Shown one piece after another: positions 62,291 through 64,000 of a DNA stretch of 64,000 nucleotides. Both the position numbers and the translations under genes were made by a program. A model generated the notes under the pieces. The model ran no database searches. It saw only the letters and a program-made list of their open reading frames with translations, and was not told where the DNA came from. Position 1 is the stretch's first letter; every line of letters starts with the position of its first letter. Source of the stretch: Pedobacter insulae (GTDB lineage Bacteria > Bacteroidota > Bacteroidia > Sphingobacteriales > Sphingobacteriaceae); assembly GCF_900113525.1 (NCBI RefSeq), contig NZ_FOPP01000009.1:1-64000 (forward strand), read 5' to 3'.

Positions 62291-62470
62291 TCAGGACGAG
62301 GATACGAACCGTGAAGAAAATCAGCGTATCAATGAGGAAGGTAATGAATTATTGCAGCGAAACTGTAATTGTATATCATAGTTTAATAATAGCGACGGGA
62401 TTAAAAAAAGCGAGGGAATATTTTCAAAATCACCCGGAAGCAAAGAAACGCGTGAAGGCAAAAAAGAGTT

Positions 62471-62508
62471 AAAAAAAGCCCCAATAGATTACTAATCTTT
62501 TGGGGCTA
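62471..62508 (-). terminator. Rho-independent terminator for the DUF4369-thioredoxin gene
   Basis: On the minus strand AGCCCCA pairs with TGGGGCT, with further pairing AGATTA/TAATCT in the loop, and runs into TTTTTTT. It lies directly after the stop at 62520. Confidence 0.88.
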
Positions 62509-62519
62509 ATATTGAATTG

Positions 62520-63659
62520 TTACTTCATAATTTCGGCAAGTTTATCGTTTAAACTTTCACCGCGTAAATTGTTAGCAATGATTTTACCATCCGGTCCCAC
62601 TAAAATGCTCGCCGGAACTGCTCTTACACCATAAAGCCGACCTACCTCGTTGTTCCACCCCTTTAAGTCGGATACGTGAAGCCAATTCAGTCCATCTTGT
62701 TTAATAGCCTGTAGCCAAAGTGCTTTTTCGTTGTCTAATGATACCGATAAAATTTCAAAACCTTTACTTTTATACGTTTCATACTGTTTCACCAAGTTTG
62801 GGTTTTCAGCACGACAAGGTCCACACCAGCTTGCCCAAAACTCAACGAGTACGGTTTTCCCTTTTAAATCTCCCAGGGAGATTGGTTTTCCATTTACGTC
62901 ATTTTGGGTAAACACTGGAGCCATGGCTCCGACCTTAGTAATATTTACCGAATTTATCCTTTGCTCAATTTCTTTGCCGATATCATTCGCTTTTAATGAG
63001 GGGTTAAGGGCATCAAAAATAGGCTTAATTTCTGCTACGTTTACTTTTGAGCCGGCGCCTTCAGAAAGTGCCACAACAGCAAAGTAGGAGTTTGGAAAAT
63101 CCTTGGCAAACTTGATCATCTTCGCATTCCGATCCGCAATCTTTTTCAGGTAACGGGCGTTCACGTCGGCTACAATAAGCGAATCCTTTTTTTCGTCTTC
63201 CGATAGGCTATTAAACTCCTCATTTACTGCCTTGGTCAAATCCATTATTGTGCCCCCTATGAGGTTGTTGTAAGCAATATATTCGTCATTGATTTTCGAC
63301 CCTGTAATGGTGGCATTAATCAAGGAGTCTTTAGCGTTGAGCACCATCTTATCGGCCGAGAAATAAAGATATATGACATCTTTCTCTACATAAATGGAAT
63401 AACCTTTGCCTTTTCCACTTCGGCCAATAGCCATTCTGGCATAAGAAATTCCCGACATATCTCCGGAGAATTTAAAGTTGCCATTTACAATGGCTACAGA
63501 GTCCTGATGGCTTTCACCCGCATTTGTATATTCCAAATAAGCCATGGCTGGGGCGTTAAGCGTCCCAACTTTGCCTGTAATACTAAAGGTATTGTTTTTG
63601 CCCTGTGCAAATGCCATGATTGGCATTGCCAGGACGATCCAAATTAATGTTCTTTTCAT
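62520..63659 (-). CDS. TlpA-family thioredoxin protein with N-terminal DUF4369
   Basis: 379 residues. Signal peptide MKRTLIWIVLAMPIMAFAQ. The DUF4369 domain spans ~22-130 (FSITGKVGTLNAPAMAYLEYTNAGE; VNGNFKFSGDMSG), with a helical linker to ~235. The thioredoxin-like domain has GKTVLVEFWASWCGPCRAENPNLV (~267-290) with CGPC and cis-Pro in GVRAVPASILVGPDG (~347-361). It is a periplasmic disulfide reductase type typical of Bacteroidota, often linked with SusCD-like loci. It follows the partial PKD-like gene on the same strand, 21 bp apart. Confidence 0.95.
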   Translation of the reverse strand: MKRTLIWIVLAMPIMAFAQGKNNTFSITGKVGTLNAPAMAYLEYTNAGESHQDSVAIVNGNFKFSGDMSGISYARMAIGRSGKGKGYSIYVEKDVIYLYFSADKMVLNAKDSLINATITGSKINDEYIAYNNLIGGTIMDLTKAVNEEFNSLSEDEKKDSLIVADVNARYLKKIADRNAKMIKFAKDFPNSYFAVVALSEGAGSKVNVAEIKPIFDALNPSLKANDIGKEIEQRINSVNITKVGAMAPVFTQNDVNGKPISLGDLKGKTVLVEFWASWCGPCRAENPNLVKQYETYKSKGFEILSVSLDNEKALWLQAIKQDGLNWLHVSDLKGWNNEVGRLYGVRAVPASILVGPDGKIIANNLRGESLNDKLAEIMK

Positions 63660-63680
63660 GTGTGTTTTATGATTTTTTAA

Positions 63681-64000
63681 TTATTTAACCACTTGGTCAA
63701 TTACTTCTCCTTGAATGCCCGTAACGCTTTGAAGGATATTTCCATCTTTACCCACGCTTACATCTAAAGTTAACAAAGCACCGTCGTAGCCTGCGGTAAG
63801 CCGTGTGCCATCGTTGCTCAGCTTAAGCATGGTTACCTTTTTGCCATTATAAGTTGCGGTCAAGGCAACTAGGTCCTCATTCACAGGATTGTACCTGTAA
63901 ATTTTATCGTTCGAAGTAAAGTAGAAAACGTTTACCACAGATTTCTGCCATTTTGTGTCGGCATTCACCAATGTACTGCCTTTGAAAACGCGTTTATAGA
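63681..64000 (-). CDS. C-terminal part of a PKD-like / beta-propeller lipoprotein (runs off the window)
   Basis: The minus-strand frame is open to the window edge (YKRVFKGSTLVNADTKWQKS...), so the 5' part lies beyond 64000. The visible ~105 residues have beta-propeller-like strands: NVFYFTSNDKIYRYNPVNEDL, then VTMLKLSNDGTRLTAGYDGALLTLDV. Such C-termini belong to PKD-like family lipoproteins of SusCD-type loci, which fits the following DUF4369-TlpA gene. Family assignment is tentative. Confidence 0.6.
   Translation of the reverse strand, partial: YKRVFKGSTLVNADTKWQKSVVNVFYFTSNDKIYRYNPVNEDLVALTATYNGKKVTMLKLSNDGTRLTAGYDGALLTLDVSVGKDGNILQSVTGIQGEVIDQVVK

Noticed and set aside
1..64000. CRISPR arrays, rRNA and complete tRNA genes
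   Set aside because: No regularly spaced repeats with spacers, no rRNA motifs and no complete tRNA cloverleaf were found by eye on either strand.

Overview
The window looks like the chromosome of a Bacteroidota bacterium of the Sphingobacteriaceae (Pedobacter-like). This is inferred from an ECF sigma/FecR/SusC/SusD operon, TlpA proteins fused to DUF4369 or DUF3738-like domains, a Bacteroidota-type mobilization and Tra set (MobA/B/C, TraE-TraM, RteC), a TAnnTTTG-type promoter, A-rich start contexts and low-to-moderate GC. Most of it is one integrative and conjugative element (ICE) with cargo. Neither ICE end can be fixed. No tyrosine integrase lies in the window, and the only integrase-type enzyme is a large serine recombinase at 6.3-7.8 kb.

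Layout: 1-470, a short IS21-like non-autonomous element that cuts off the 3' end of an ATPase gene. 0.4-6.0 kb, a minus-strand defence operon with overlapping or closely spaced genes (abiEi, abiEii, hsdM, hsdS, RloA-like ATPase). 6.2-8.0 kb, the serine recombinase and a small partner gene. 8.1-11.4 kb, a PD-(D/E)XK-like protein and a Shedu (DUF4263) nuclease whose last seven codons are displaced by an IS256-family element with an 8-bp target duplication. 11.4-13.3 kb, an RteC-family regulator and a DUF2971 protein. 13.4-17.6 kb, mobilization: candidate oriT palindrome, two small ORFs, mobA, relaxase mobB and a VirD4-like coupling protein. 17.7-26.5 kb, nutrient-uptake cargo: lipoprotein, ECF sigma, FecR, SusC, SusD, TlpA-DUF3738. 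26.9-31.4 kb, an alpha-oxoamine synthase with a TetR-like fusion regulator, an RpoA-CTD-like miniprotein, a structured non-coding stretch and a second RteC gene. 31.5-42.0 kb, the type IV secretion operon traE to traM with three tandem TraI-like paralogues and a small Hc1-like histone gene, closed by a strong terminator.

42.1-51.5 kb is a second defence region. First comes an unfamiliar three-gene cassette: a 1229-residue protein ending in a PD-(D/E)XK nuclease-like domain, a DUF4209-like protein ending in an R-x4-H (HEPN-type) motif, and a two-helix membrane protein. This is the best candidate here for an undescribed system. Next comes an ABC-three-component set (SMEK protein, middle component, DUF2326 ATPase). 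51.6-54.3 kb carries typical ICE tail genes: a zinc-ribbon protein, a PUR-alpha/RadC-N fusion, a separate RadC JAB protein and small ORFs, plus a strongly structured GC-rich spacer.

From about 54.4 kb rightwards the content looks like ordinary chromosome: a candidate small RNA, a frameshifted 2'-5' RNA ligase, a TPR histidine kinase/NarL-type response regulator pair, a YD-repeat-like lipoprotein, an OmpA-family protein, a secreted protein of unknown role, a stretch of decay with a frameshifted DinB-like fragment, a DUF4369-thioredoxin protein and the end of a PKD-like protein.

In the ICE, MobA/MobB nick and pilot the DNA, the coupling protein hands it to the TraG/J/K/M channel, RteC-like proteins probably regulate transfer, and the cargo supplies phage defence and uptake. 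Protein identities come from motif recognition without database searches.
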